NCBI GenBank assembly: GCA_947364365.1
Contig: CANASP010000007.1
Coordinates: 46,921 to 110,920 of the forward strand
Length of the DNA stretch: 64,000 nucleotides
Source: an uncultured Alistipes sp.
Lineage (GTDB): Bacteria > Bacteroidota > Bacteroidia > Bacteroidales > Rikenellaceae
Reading direction: 5' to 3'
This document shows positions 25,754 through 34,442 of this stretch, in pieces. The position numbers and the translations under genes were made by a program. Numbering within the stretch: position 1 is the stretch's first letter; each line of letters starts with the position of its first letter. The notes beneath the pieces are model-generated. The model did no database searches, was not told where the DNA came from, and saw nothing but the letters and a program-made list of their open reading frames with translations.

Positions 25754-28030
25754 ATGAAAAGGATTTTTCTACCCACGGCGGTCGTCGCACTGTGCGCCAC
25801 CGCCGCAGTCCGGGCCCAGGAGGTCGCGGACGATTCGCTGCGCATGTACCGCATGCAGCAGGTCGAGGTGACGGCCACGCGCGCCGACGCCAAAACACCC
25901 GTGGCCTACGCCGACCTGGAGCGCGAGGCGATCGCACGCAGCAGCTACGGCACCGACCTGCCGTCGCTGCTGGCGCTGACCCCCTCGATGGTGGCGACCA
26001 ACGAGACGGGCATCGGCATCGGCGGCACGTCGATCCGCCTGCGCGGCACCGACGCCACGCGCATCAACGTCACGATCAACGGCGTGGCACTCAACAACCC
26101 CGACTCGCACGCCATGTACTGGTACGACACCCCCGACCTGGTCTCGTCGGTGGGTTCGATCCAGGTGCAGCGCGGCGCCGGTCTGTCGACCAACGGAACG
26201 GGGGCCTTCGGCGGCGCGGTCAACATGACCACCTCGGCCCTGCCCACCTCGTTCGGCGGCTCGGCCTCGCTCTCCTACGGATCGTACAACACCCAGAAGC
26301 AGGCCGTGCAGCTCTCGTCGGGTCTCATGGGCGGCCACTGGACCCTCGACGCGCGCCTCACGCACATCGCCTCCGACGGCTACGTCGAGCGCGGCGGCAC
26401 GGATCTCAAGTCGTATATGTTCCAGGCGGGCTACTACAGCGGCCGCACCATGCTCAAGCTCCTCTCGTTCGGCGGCAAGGCCACCACGGCGCTCACCTAC
26501 ACCGGCGCCACCAAGGAGGAGATGCGCCTGAACGGCCGCCGCTTCAACCCCGAGGGCATGTATATGGTCTCGGACGGCTGGTCGCAGCGCGTATGGCACG
26601 GCGATCCGCCCGAGTGGAAAGAGGTGGCCTACTACGACGATCAGACCGACAACTACCTCCAGATCAACAACCAGCTGATTTTCAGCCACGCCTTCGACGA
26701 CAAGTGGACCGTCAACGCCACGGCCTTCTACACCTACGGCTACGGCTACTACAAACAGTATAAGGACGACGCCAAACTCGTGGAGTACGGTTTCGACCCG
26801 TCTATCGCCTTCACGCCCGACGGCAGCAAGGTACGGCGCGACGTGATCCGCGAGAAGCTCATGCGCAACCACCTGGGCGGCGTGAACGCCTCGGCGCTCT
26901 ACTCCGTCGAGCGGTTCGACCTCTCGTTCGGCGGTTCGTGGAGCCGGTACAGCTGCCCCCACTGGGGCGAGCTGGACTGGGTCGAGGGGATCGCCCCCGA
27001 GGCGACGGCCCGCCGCTGGTACGACAACGACGTCGACAAGACCGACGCCAACCTCTTCGTCAAGGCCTCGTGGGAGGCTGCCCGCGGGCTGCGCCTCTTC
27101 GCCGACCTCCAGTACCGCTACGTCCACTACGAAGCGTGGGGCGTCAACGACAACTACGTCGACAGCTCGGTGGGCATGCAGCCCATCGACGTCGACGAAC
27201 GCTACGATTTCTTCAACCCGCGCGCGGGCGTCAACTACACCGCCGGCCGCCACCAGCTCTACGCCTCGTTCGCCGTCGCGCAGCGCGAACCGACGCGCAG
27301 CGACTTCACCGACCGCTACCGCTTCGCCGCTGACGACAGCTACCCCACCTCCGAGCGGCTCTACGACTACGAGATCGGCTACCGCTACGAGGCGCCGCGC
27401 TTCACGGCCGGGGTCAACCTCTACTACATGAAGTACAAGGACCAGCTGGTGCCGACGGGCATGGTCAACGACGGCTCGGACGTGCTCAACGTCAACGTGC
27501 CCGACAGCTACCGCCGCGGCGTGGAGCTCACGGCGTCGTGGCGCGCGGCGCGCTGGCTGACGGCGAGCGCCAACGCCACCTTCTCGCAGAACCGCATCGA
27601 GGACTACGTCGACCTGCTCTCGGCGAGCCCCTCCTACGGCGAGAACCTCGGCGACCGCACGATCGCCTACTCGCCCTCGGCGATGGGTTCGCTGCTCCTC
27701 GACTTCCACTGGGGCGGCTTCCAGGCGGTGTTCCACACCCAGGCCGTGGGCAAGCAGTACTTCACCAACAACGAGAACGAGGCCCTCTCGCTGGGGCGCT
27801 ACTGCGTGACGAACCTCGACCTGGCCTACACGCTGGGGATGAAGCGCGCGCGGTCGGTACGCTTCGGGGTGACGATCTACAACCTCTTCGACCAGGAGTA
27901 TTGCAGCAACGGCTACGGCTACTCCTACATGGACACCTGGAGCGAGGCGACCCCGCGCCGCATCGACATGGCCTACTACTTCGCCCAGGCGCCGCTGCAC
28001 GTGCTGGCCAACGTGACGGTAAAATTCTGA
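25754..28030 (+). CDS. TonB-dependent outer-membrane receptor, probably for thiamine
   Basis: 758 aa. Signal peptide (1-21), then a plug domain (~35-150: MQQVEVTATRADAKTPVAYA, IRLRGTDATRINVTINGVALN, IQVQRGAGLSTNGTGAFGGA) and a 22-strand barrel ending in LANVTVKF with terminal Phe. No SusC-type N-terminal carboxypeptidase-like domain. Control by a TPP riboswitch and direct linkage to a PnuC/PnuT-family permease mark it as the Bacteroidetes thiamine (or precursor) importer; the ligand is inferred from regulation. Confidence 0.92.
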   Translation: MKRIFLPTAVVALCATAAVRAQEVADDSLRMYRMQQVEVTATRADAKTPVAYADLEREAIARSSYGTDLPSLLALTPSMVATNETGIGIGGTSIRLRGTDATRINVTINGVALNNPDSHAMYWYDTPDLVSSVGSIQVQRGAGLSTNGTGAFGGAVNMTTSALPTSFGGSASLSYGSYNTQKQAVQLSSGLMGGHWTLDARLTHIASDGYVERGGTDLKSYMFQAGYYSGRTMLKLLSFGGKATTALTYTGATKEEMRLNGRRFNPEGMYMVSDGWSQRVWHGDPPEWKEVAYYDDQTDNYLQINNQLIFSHAFDDKWTVNATAFYTYGYGYYKQYKDDAKLVEYGFDPSIAFTPDGSKVRRDVIREKLMRNHLGGVNASALYSVERFDLSFGGSWSRYSCPHWGELDWVEGIAPEATARRWYDNDVDKTDANLFVKASWEAARGLRLFADLQYRYVHYEAWGVNDNYVDSSVGMQPIDVDERYDFFNPRAGVNYTAGRHQLYASFAVAQREPTRSDFTDRYRFAADDSYPTSERLYDYEIGYRYEAPRFTAGVNLYYMKYKDQLVPTGMVNDGSDVLNVNVPDSYRRGVELTASWRAARWLTASANATFSQNRIEDYVDLLSASPSYGENLGDRTIAYSPSAMGSLLLDFHWGGFQAVFHTQAVGKQYFTNNENEALSLGRYCVTNLDLAYTLGMKRARSVRFGVTIYNLFDQEYCSNGYGYSYMDTWSEATPRRIDMAYYFAQAPLHVLANVTVKF

Positions 28031-28034
28031 GGCG

Positions 28035-28655
28035 ATGGAGTGGAAGCTCATCCTGCAACTCACGGGCGTCGCGCTCGGACTGCTCTACCTCTGGCTCGAA
28101 TACCGGGCCGACATCCGGCTGTGGATCGTGGGGCTCGTGATGCCCGTCGTGCACGGCGCGCTCTACTTCAAGGCGGGGCTCTACGCCGACTGCTCGATGC
28201 AGCTCTACTACATCGCCGCGGGGCTCTACGGCTGGGCCGTGTGGCGCCGGGGCCGCGCCGGGAAGACGGCGGCAGCCGCTGCCGCGACGGGGGCCGACCG
28301 CGCGACGGCATCCGGCAGCCTGCCCATCCGCCGCACGCCATGGCGCTACGTGCCGGCCCTCACGGCGGCCTACGCGGCGCTGCACGGGGCGATCTACCTG
28401 CTGCTCACCCGCTTCACCGACAGCTCGGTCCCCTTCTGGGACAGCCTGACCACGGCGCTCTGCATCGTGGCCTACTGGATGCTCTCACGCAAGCTGGCCG
28501 AGCAGTGGCTCGTGTGGCTGGCGGTCGACCTTACGACCGTGGGACTCTATCTCTACAAGGGGATCCCGATCACGGCGGGGCTCTACGCCCTCTACTCGGC
28601 CCTCGCCGTCGCGGGCTATGTCCGCTGGCTGCGGCAGGCCGCGCCGGCACGGTAG
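28035..28655 (+). CDS. pnuT: PnuC/PnuT-family thiamine transporter
   Basis: 206 aa, about seven membrane spans, starting MEWKLILQLTGVALGLLYLW. The family blocks YYIAAGLYGWAVWRRG and VWLAVDLTTVGLYLYKGIP carry the aromatic and Asp residues lining the vitamin path. It begins 5 bp after the TonB receptor stop under the same TPP riboswitch, which distinguishes it from nicotinamide riboside PnuC. The thiamine pyrophosphokinase gene that often completes this operon is absent here; the next gene is on the other strand. Confidence 0.9.
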   Translation: MEWKLILQLTGVALGLLYLWLEYRADIRLWIVGLVMPVVHGALYFKAGLYADCSMQLYYIAAGLYGWAVWRRGRAGKTAAAAAATGADRATASGSLPIRRTPWRYVPALTAAYAALHGAIYLLLTRFTDSSVPFWDSLTTALCIVAYWMLSRKLAEQWLVWLAVDLTTVGLYLYKGIPITAGLYALYSALAVAGYVRWLRQAAPAR

Positions 28656-28678
28656 GCCGCCGCGAACCCTGCATAAAA

Positions 28679-28713
28679 ACGGAGGGGCGCCCTTTTCGGG
28701 CGTCCCTCCGTCG
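28679..28713. terminator. Bidirectional terminator after the thiamine operon
   Basis: Long GC stem acggaggggcgccc / gggcgtccctccgt with a TTTTC loop region, flanked by A-run and T-run, between convergent genes. Confidence 0.8.
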
Positions 28714-28731
28714 TTTTCCGTCAAGGGCGGA

Positions 28732-29613
28732 TCAATAGAGCTCCAGCGTGCGCAGCTGCTCCTCGACCTGCCGCTCGACGGCCGGGTCGGGCGCCGAAGC
28801 AAGGTAGGAGAAGTAGAGCGTCACGAGCGAGAAGTCGTGCGCCACGTCGTAGAAGACATAGACGTAATCGGGCGCCGAGGCCACGCGGCCGCGGTGCTTC
28901 ATCATCGCAATGCCGCCGATCTCCACCCGCTCGGGCTCGCCCAACAGGCCGCCGTCCAAGAACGCCTCGGCCTGCCCGCGCAGGTAATCGGTGATCTCGT
29001 CCACGACGACGACGCTGTCGGGACGCAGGATGCCCTCGATCCCCTCGACCGTGATGCCGCGCGAGGCGTTTGCGGCCGAAGCCCGGTGGATGGCGTAGGC
29101 CTCGTCGGTCTCGGGCGTCGACTCGTACTCGACGGCGGTATAGCCGGCCGGCACGGTCAGACGCAGGCGCAGCGCCGGAAGCTCAACGCGCTGCTCCTCG
29201 TCGAGCAGCACCGCCCGCTCCGGCGAGACCATCCGCACGGAGAACCAGAAAAGGCAGCCGATCGCCGTTGCCGCAACGATCGACAGAAGGGCCGTGCGGC
29301 GGAAAGCGGCGTGCTCGCCCCGCCGGCGGCGGAGCCGGAGCAGGGCGACCGCACCGCGCAGCGCCTGGATGGCTCCCCAGACGACGGCGCCCGTGGCGAC
29401 CCAGTATTTGCCGCCCTCCGAGGCCAGAAAATAGGAGGCCAGCGAGAAGGCCACGCCGCCGAGGCACCACACGAGCCCCAAGCGCACGTCGCGGCGGGCG
29501 GCCTGCAACGCCCCCTCATCGGGATCTCCGGCCGACGGAGCCTCCGTGCCGCCGATGGCAGCCGCCGGCTCCTCTGACAGCGGCTCGAATACGTTCTGTT
29601 CGTTATCCTTCAT
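28732..29613 (-). CDS. Hypothetical three-span membrane protein with periplasmic C-terminal domain
   Basis: 293 aa from ATG 29613 ([20 protein letters not shown]). Acidic cytosolic N-terminus (1-45), membrane spans at ~48-66, ~70-90 and ~110-128 separated by a basic [11 protein letters not shown] loop, then a ~160-residue alpha/beta domain that would be extracytoplasmic. No motif recognised. It lies 22 bp downstream of the radical SAM stop on the same strand, so it may be co-transcribed with it. Confidence 0.6.
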   Translation of the reverse strand: MKDNEQNVFEPLSEEPAAAIGGTEAPSAGDPDEGALQAARRDVRLGLVWCLGGVAFSLASYFLASEGGKYWVATGAVVWGAIQALRGAVALLRLRRRRGEHAAFRRTALLSIVAATAIGCLFWFSVRMVSPERAVLLDEEQRVELPALRLRLTVPAGYTAVEYESTPETDEAYAIHRASAANASRGITVEGIEGILRPDSVVVVDEITDYLRGQAEAFLDGGLLGEPERVEIGGIAMMKHRGRVASAPDYVYVFYDVAHDFSLVTLYFSYLASAPDPAVERQVEEQLRTLELY

Positions 29614-29635
29614 GATACACAAGTATTATCCGGCG

Positions 29636-30709
29636 TCAGAGCCGGTGGTAATGGCAGTAGAGCAGTTCGCCGTCGTCGCCGTGCAGGTGCATGCCGCCCC
29701 CCAGGCAGTAGCGGAACATCCGGCAGTCGGCGCACACCCCGCGCCGGGCCCACTCGCGGTTGCGGAAAGGCTCGAAGCGGTTCTCCCACACCTCCCAGAA
29801 CGAGTCGGTGTAGATGTTGCCCTGGTGGAAGTCGGCGCGCACCGACGTGCAGCCCGAGATGGCGCCGTCGACACGGATCGAGGCGATCGAGACCCCGGCG
29901 GCGCACTGGTAGAAGTGGTCGCGGACCTCGGCCTCGTAGCCGCCCAGAAACCCTTCGCAGGCATAGCTGACGTCGATGCGCCCTTCGCGGCGCGTGCGGC
30001 GGATGAAGTCGAGCATCTCGCGGAACTGGGCGTCGGTCATGCGCAGCGTGGGGTCGTCCTTGGCCCGCCCTACGGGAAAGATCGAGAAGAGCCGCCACGA
30101 GCGCACCCCCTCCGCGAGAAGCATGTCGCGGAAGGCCTCGAGCTGCGGCACCAGCGCCCCCGTGACGCAGGTCACTACGTCGTAGGTCAGCCCCGGCTCG
30201 CGGACGATGGCCCGAAGGGCGTCCAGCGCGCGGTCGTAGCTGCGCGGGTTGCGGCGGATGTAGTTGTGCTCGGCCTCGAAACCGTCGAGGCTGAGCGAGA
30301 TGGTCCGCAGCCCCGCGCGGCGCAGGCTGCGCAGCCGCTCGGCGGTGAGTGCCAGCCCGTTGGTCACCATGCCCCACGGGTAGCCGCGGCGCGTGACCTC
30401 GGCACCCGCCTCCTCCAGATCGTCGCGCACCAGCACCTCCCCGCCCGAGAAGATGACGAGCACCTCGGCGGGGTCGACGTGGGGCGTGACCTCCTCGTCG
30501 AGGACCTTCAGGAAGTCGGCCAGAGGCATGTCCGCGACACCCGGATCGACGCGGCAGTCGCTGCCGCAATGGCGGCAGGCGAGGTTGCAGCGCAGGGTGC
30601 ACTCCCAGAAAAGCGTGTCGAGCCGGTGCTCGGCGACCGTCGAGCGGTAGAGGTCGGAGAAGATATTGAGGGCCATGCGCTTGCGCAGCCCCAGGCGGCG
30701 GCCGTTCAT
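29636..30709 (-). CDS. Radical SAM/SPASM enzyme of the rSAM/lipoprotein system
   Basis: 357 aa from ATG 30709. The radical SAM motif is C41-x3-C45-x2-C48 (CNLACRHC), followed by a GGE-type SAM site ([13 protein letters not shown]). The C-terminal SPASM region includes [14 protein letters not shown] and [17 protein letters not shown], which bind auxiliary Fe-S clusters. Full length. It overlaps the small lipoprotein gene by 4 bp (ATGA). Together they resemble the rSAM/lipoprotein pair (TIGR04133/TIGR04134, from memory). SPASM enzymes usually modify peptides, so the lipoprotein is a possible substrate. Confidence 0.88.
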   Translation of the reverse strand: MNGRRLGLRKRMALNIFSDLYRSTVAEHRLDTLFWECTLRCNLACRHCGSDCRVDPGVADMPLADFLKVLDEEVTPHVDPAEVLVIFSGGEVLVRDDLEEAGAEVTRRGYPWGMVTNGLALTAERLRSLRRAGLRTISLSLDGFEAEHNYIRRNPRSYDRALDALRAIVREPGLTYDVVTCVTGALVPQLEAFRDMLLAEGVRSWRLFSIFPVGRAKDDPTLRMTDAQFREMLDFIRRTRREGRIDVSYACEGFLGGYEAEVRDHFYQCAAGVSIASIRVDGAISGCTSVRADFHQGNIYTDSFWEVWENRFEPFRNREWARRGVCADCRMFRYCLGGGMHLHGDDGELLYCHYHRL

Positions 30710-30954
30710 CGCGCGTCGGGCGTCTCGTCCGACTGCTGCCGCTGCGTCGTGTCGGACTTCATTTCGCGCTCGATGCGCTCGGGGCGCGGCGCAGGCACGC
30801 CGTACATGACCCGGATCCGCACGCTGTCGCGCACCTCCGTGCGCACTTCGTCCGTCCCGGCGTCGCTCGGCTTGCGCGGGGTGTTCCTGACCGTCGAGCA
30901 GGCGGCGGAGAATCCCAGCAGGGCCGCCAGGGCGAGTTTCCATTTCCTTTTCAT
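30706..30954 (-). CDS. Small lipoprotein paired with the radical SAM enzyme
   Basis: 82 aa from ATG 30954 ([19 protein letters not shown]). Lipobox FSAAC with Cys19. The mature part is charged, with [17 protein letters not shown] resembling the MYGxPxA block of rSAM-associated lipoproteins, then a Gln/Asp-rich tail ([14 protein letters not shown]). The stop overlaps the enzyme start. It is shorter than I would expect for the family and lacks the extended C-terminal domain, so it could be a reduced substrate or anchor. Confidence 0.75.
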   Translation of the reverse strand: MKRKWKLALAALLGFSAACSTVRNTPRKPSDAGTDEVRTEVRDSVRIRVMYGVPAPRPERIEREMKSDTTQRQQSDETPDAR

Positions 30955-31087
30955 AGGCTTCCATCGGGGGCTTCTTCCCCGAAACAAAAGTAACTATTTT
31001 TCGCCGAAGTCGAAAAAATTAAGACGGAAAGTTTTGCAGGTCACGTATTTTTGCGTTACTTTGCCGGACACTTTAATACTATTTACT

Positions 31088-31288
31088 ATGAAAGGTCAAG
31101 TCAAGTGGTTCGATAGCAAGAAAGGCTACGGATTCATCACGGGCGAGAACGGCAAGGAGATCTTCGTTCACTTCACGGGCATCGTCTCGGACGGTTTCAA
31201 GTCGCTCAACGAAGGACAGAAGGTCGAGTTCGAGGTAGGCAACGGTGCCAAGGGCGAACAGGCTGTGAACGTAACTGTAGTCGAATAA
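31088..31288 (+). CDS. Cold-shock-domain RNA/DNA-binding protein
   Basis: 66 aa. RNP-1 motif KGYGFITGE and RNP-2 motif EIFVHFTGI are intact, starting [13 protein letters not shown] CspA-type OB fold that melts RNA secondary structure. Monocistronic, between its own A/T-rich leader with a near-consensus TACTTTG element (~31056) and a strong terminator. Confidence 0.95.
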   Translation: MKGQVKWFDSKKGYGFITGENGKEIFVHFTGIVSDGFKSLNEGQKVEFEVGNGAKGEQAVNVTVVE

Positions 31289-31309
31289 ACTATAATTACC
31301 AATTCACGC

Positions 31310-31342
31310 AGGCGGGCATCCCACTCGGGACGCCCGCCTTTT
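31310..31342. terminator. Terminator after the cold-shock gene
   Basis: 13-bp stem aggcgggcatccc / gggacgcccgcct with one bulge, followed by TTTTCG on the plus strand; it also faces the convergent membrane-protein gene. Confidence 0.8.
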
Positions 31343-31361
31343 CGTTCGTGCATTCCCCCGG

Positions 31362-31751
31362 CTATCTCAACGCCCGGAAACACCCGAGGAGGGCGTCGAG
31401 GCAGAAGACGAGCCCGAAGAGGAGGGCGAATCCCACGACCTGGCCGAGGCTCTTGCACCCTGCCGCCAAAGCGTCGGACCACGCCCAAAGATAGCCGGCG
31501 ACGACGACCCCTTCGATCACAAGGGTCTGCAGGACGACCTTTCCGATCGACCTTAGGCCGTCGCCCTCCTGCCGCCGGACGCGACGGGGGCGGAAATTCA
31601 GCACGCCGTAGGAGAGCATCATGGCCAGCGCAAGGCCCGCGGCGCAATACCACCTGAGGCCCCAGGCGACGAAGGCCGTCACCCAGGTCAGGGCCCCGAT
31701 CACGGCCAGGCCCAGCCACAGCCGTCGGTTCATACCGATCCTATTTTTCAT
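31362..31751 (-). CDS. Small hypothetical membrane protein
   Basis: 129 aa from ATG 31751 (MKNRIGMNRRLWLG); ATG 31733 is an alternative. Four hydrophobic segments (~11-27, 31-47, 72-90, 101-122) with a basic loop RPRRVRRQEGDGLRS. No family recognised. The leader overlaps a dispersed-repeat region. Confidence 0.65.
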   Translation of the reverse strand: MKNRIGMNRRLWLGLAVIGALTWVTAFVAWGLRWYCAAGLALAMMLSYGVLNFRPRRVRRQEGDGLRSIGKVVLQTLVIEGVVVAGYLWAWSDALAAGCKSLGQVVGFALLFGLVFCLDALLGCFRALR

Positions 31752-31940
31752 ATTATTCTCACTGCATACACGCCTCGGAATCTCCCGCAGCGCAGCGGCC
31801 CGCAGCCCCAAGGCACAATACGGGACGGCCGCTGTCGCAAGATAATAAAAAGAATTATTCCTTCACAATGTCGTTGCAAAAAAGCGCACTCGGCCCGCAG
31901 CCGGCTGCGGCGGCTTGTCGAGCACATGCGAAAAGAGCGG

Positions 31941-32110
31941 CCCTCCGCCCGGGGAGAGCTGCTCTCTGGCGACTCTCTTGGGACCGCTATTCGGAGACAC
32001 ACATTTCGGGGCGCAGCCTGCGAAGGGCGCACGAACGATAAGTGAGTTGCGGGCCTTCGCTGCCGGAGGCTGCGGCCCGCAGGCTCCGACGAGCCGCAAT
32101 TTACAAGAAA
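31941..32110 (+). repeat. Dispersed intergenic repeat, modules B and A (copy 2)
   Basis: Module B (ccctccgcccgggg, ~31941-31955) is followed ~70 bp later by module A (gcgcagcctgcgaagggcgc, then gttgcgggccttcgctgccg, then gaggctgcggcccgc). About 50 bp of module A, from gcgcacgaacgataagtgag onward, is identical to the copy at 33811. It lies in the ~530-bp gap before the phosphofructokinase gene, which otherwise shows no gene. Confidence 0.75.
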
Positions 32111-32284
32111 GAGGAGGGGGGGGGCAGCCTTCCGTCGGAGGTGACTACGGCCCGCTCTGCGGGTTCGGTCGACGCTTCTCCCGCGGACTACGGCCGGGCC
32201 CCGTTTGCACGTTTGAAAAATAAATCGTAATTTCGGGGCGGAAAAATTCGACCTTACGGAAATATTCACATAAAAGCCAAAACC

Positions 32285-33520
32285 ATGAAAGAAGCTATCG
32301 CAATTCTGACCGGCGGCGGACCGGCCCCCGGCATGAACACCGTGGTGGGCAGCGTCGCCAAGGCGTTCCTGCGCCAGGGTTACCGCGTCATCGGCCTGCA
32401 CGAGGGCTACACGGGCCTGTTCAACCCCTCGCCCCGCACCGTGGACATCGACTATCCGATGGCCGACGGCATCTTCAACCAGGGCGGTTCATTCCTCCAG
32501 ATGAGCCGTTTCAAGCCCACCGACGCCGATTTCGAGAACAACTTCAACCTCAAGCTCTTCACCGAGAACAACATCAAGCTGCTCGTGACGGTCGGCGGCG
32601 ACGACACCGCCTCGACGGCCAACCGCATCGCCAAGTTCCTCGAGAAGAAGCAGTACCCGATCGCCAACATCCACGTGCCGAAGACCATCGACAACGACCT
32701 GCCCCTCCCGAAGGGTACGCCGACGTTCGGCTACGAGTCGGCCAAGGACAAGGGTGCCGTGATCGCCCGCGCCGTCTACGTCGACGCACGCACGAGCGGC
32801 AACTGGTTCGTGCTGGCCGCCATGGGTCGCTCGGCCGGTCACCTCGCATTCGGTATCGGCGAGGCTTGCCACTACCCGATGATCGTCATCCCCGAGATGT
32901 TCGACAAGACGGAGATCACCGTCGAGAAGATCGTCAACCTGGTCATCTCGTCGATCATCAAGCGCAAGATCATGGGCATGGACTACGGTGCAGCCGTCAT
33001 CTCGGAGGGCGTGTTCCACTCGCTGTCCGACGAGGAGATCCGCAAGAGCGGCGTGCACTTCACCTACGACGACCACGGTCACCCCGAGCTGGGCAAGGTA
33101 TCGAAGGCCCACATCTTCAACGAGATGATCGAGAAGAAGCTCAAGGAGCTGGGCATCAAGGTCAAGAGCCGTCCCGTGGAGCTCGGCTACGAGATCCGCT
33201 GCCAGACCCCCATCGCCTACGACCTGACCTACTGCTCGGAGCTGGGTATCGGCGTGCTGAAGCTCTTCAAGGAGGGCAAGACGGGCTGCATGGTCTACGT
33301 GGATTCGGAGGGCAACGTCGCTCCGCTCTACCTCAAGGACCTTCAGGATCCCACGACGGGCAAGATTCCGCCCCGTCTGGTCGACATCTCGTCGGACAAG
33401 TTCTCGTCGGTGGTGGACAACATCCTCAACGCCGTGACGGAGGCCGACTACGAGGCTGCCAAGAAGTATGTGGCCGATCCCGCCGCCTTCGACTTCTACA
33501 AGATCCTCAACTGGAAGTAA
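32285..33520 (+). CDS. pfkA: 6-phosphofructokinase, predicted pyrophosphate-dependent
   Basis: 411 aa. Phosphorylates fructose 6-phosphate in glycolysis. GGDD at 104-107 (Asp in place of the Gly of ATP enzymes) and PKTIDND at 132-138 (Lys in place of Gly) are the residues associated with pyrophosphate use, so I predict a reversible PPi-PFK. MGRSAGHLA and the fructose-phosphate-binding blocks are present. Full length, monocistronic, ended by a strong terminator. Confidence 0.92.
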   Translation: MKEAIAILTGGGPAPGMNTVVGSVAKAFLRQGYRVIGLHEGYTGLFNPSPRTVDIDYPMADGIFNQGGSFLQMSRFKPTDADFENNFNLKLFTENNIKLLVTVGGDDTASTANRIAKFLEKKQYPIANIHVPKTIDNDLPLPKGTPTFGYESAKDKGAVIARAVYVDARTSGNWFVLAAMGRSAGHLAFGIGEACHYPMIVIPEMFDKTEITVEKIVNLVISSIIKRKIMGMDYGAAVISEGVFHSLSDEEIRKSGVHFTYDDHGHPELGKVSKAHIFNEMIEKKLKELGIKVKSRPVELGYEIRCQTPIAYDLTYCSELGIGVLKLFKEGKTGCMVYVDSEGNVAPLYLKDLQDPTTGKIPPRLVDISSDKFSSVVDNILNAVTEADYEAAKKYVADPAAFDFYKILNWK

Positions 33521-33541
33521 GCAGCCGCGCGCTTCCGCGAA

Positions 33542-33574
33542 AAAATCCCGCCCGGACTGCCCGGGCGGGATTTT
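33542..33574 (+). terminator. Terminator after the phosphofructokinase gene
   Basis: Perfect 14-bp stem aaaatcccgcccgg / ccgggcgggatttt with a short loop, 20 bp past the stop. Confidence 0.88.
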
Positions 33575-33726
33575 CGCTAAAGGAGGGAGCCGCCCGCTGC
33601 ACCGTCAGGCCGACCGCAATTTACTGTGCGATGCGCACCCTTTACCGGCCGAGGCGGTGATCTATTCGCTGCGCGGATTGTCCGAATTGCAGTCCGTAGC
33701 CGGCGGAGACGGTTTCGGAGCGACAG

Positions 33727-33910
33727 CCCTCCGCCCGGGGCGGCTACGGGCTGCTGCGGCTCAAAGAGCCGCTATTCCCTTCAAAAAATTCGATCGTTTG
33801 AATATTCGGGTCGCAGCCTGCGAAGAGCGCACGAACGATAAGTGAGTTGCGGGCCTTCGCTGCCGGAGGCTGCGGCCCTCACGGCTCCTCGGAGCCGCAA
33901 TTTACAAGAA
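33727..33910 (+). repeat. Dispersed intergenic repeat, modules B and A (copy 3)
   Basis: Module B (ccctccgcccggggcggcta, cgggctgctgcggctcaaag) at ~33727-33773, then module A at 33811-33910, the same order and spacing as copy 2. The remainder of the 33575-34021 gap holds no gene; a second, shorter GGCTCCTCGGAGCC block lies at ~33948-33965. Confidence 0.75.
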
Positions 33911-34021
33911 AAGAGTCATCCGCCGCCCAGGACGACTGCGGCCCGCACGGCTCCTCGGAGCCGCCGATCGCACGAAAACGCCGGATGGATGCAGGCCGCG
34001 ACAAATGCCTCCGACCCGCCC

Positions 34022-34405
34022 CTACTCGGGCAGGCCGTGCCGCCCGACATAGTCCAGAATCTCGTCGCGCAGGGCGCGGGGCGTGACGTTGCGATGCAGA
34101 ACCAGCAGATAGGAGCGGCGGATCTGCTCGCGCAGGAAGGCGTCGGGCAGGTCGCCGTCGGTCCGGATGCCGTTCCAGTGGCGCTTATTGAAGTGGTAGG
34201 CGGCCGTGACCTCGGGGTAGCGCTCGCGCAGGGCGATCGCCTCGTCGGGGTCGCACTTGACGGCCACGGTGGCGAAGTCGGTCATGTCGGCGCAGGCGTA
34301 CATGCGCCCGCCGACCTTGTAGACGAGCGTCGTCTCGTCGAAAGGGGTCGACTCCTCGGTCATCGGCAGCGACAGACAGTAGTCGCGAAACGAAAGAAGA
34401 TCCAT
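34022..34405 (-). CDS. MmcQ/YjbR-family protein
   Basis: 127 aa from ATG 34405 (MDLLSFRDYCLSLPMTEEST); an in-frame TTG two codons upstream is less likely. YjbR double-wing fold pattern with VYKVGGRMYACADM, VAVKCDPDEAIALRERYPEV and HWNGIRTDGDLPDAFL. Family members are DNA-binding-like proteins of unknown function. Stand-alone gene. Confidence 0.85.
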   Translation of the reverse strand: MDLLSFRDYCLSLPMTEESTPFDETTLVYKVGGRMYACADMTDFATVAVKCDPDEAIALRERYPEVTAAYHFNKRHWNGIRTDGDLPDAFLREQIRRSYLLVLHRNVTPRALRDEILDYVGRHGLPE

Positions 34406-34442
34406 ACCCAACCGCCAATTTTTAATTTTTAATTCTTAATTT

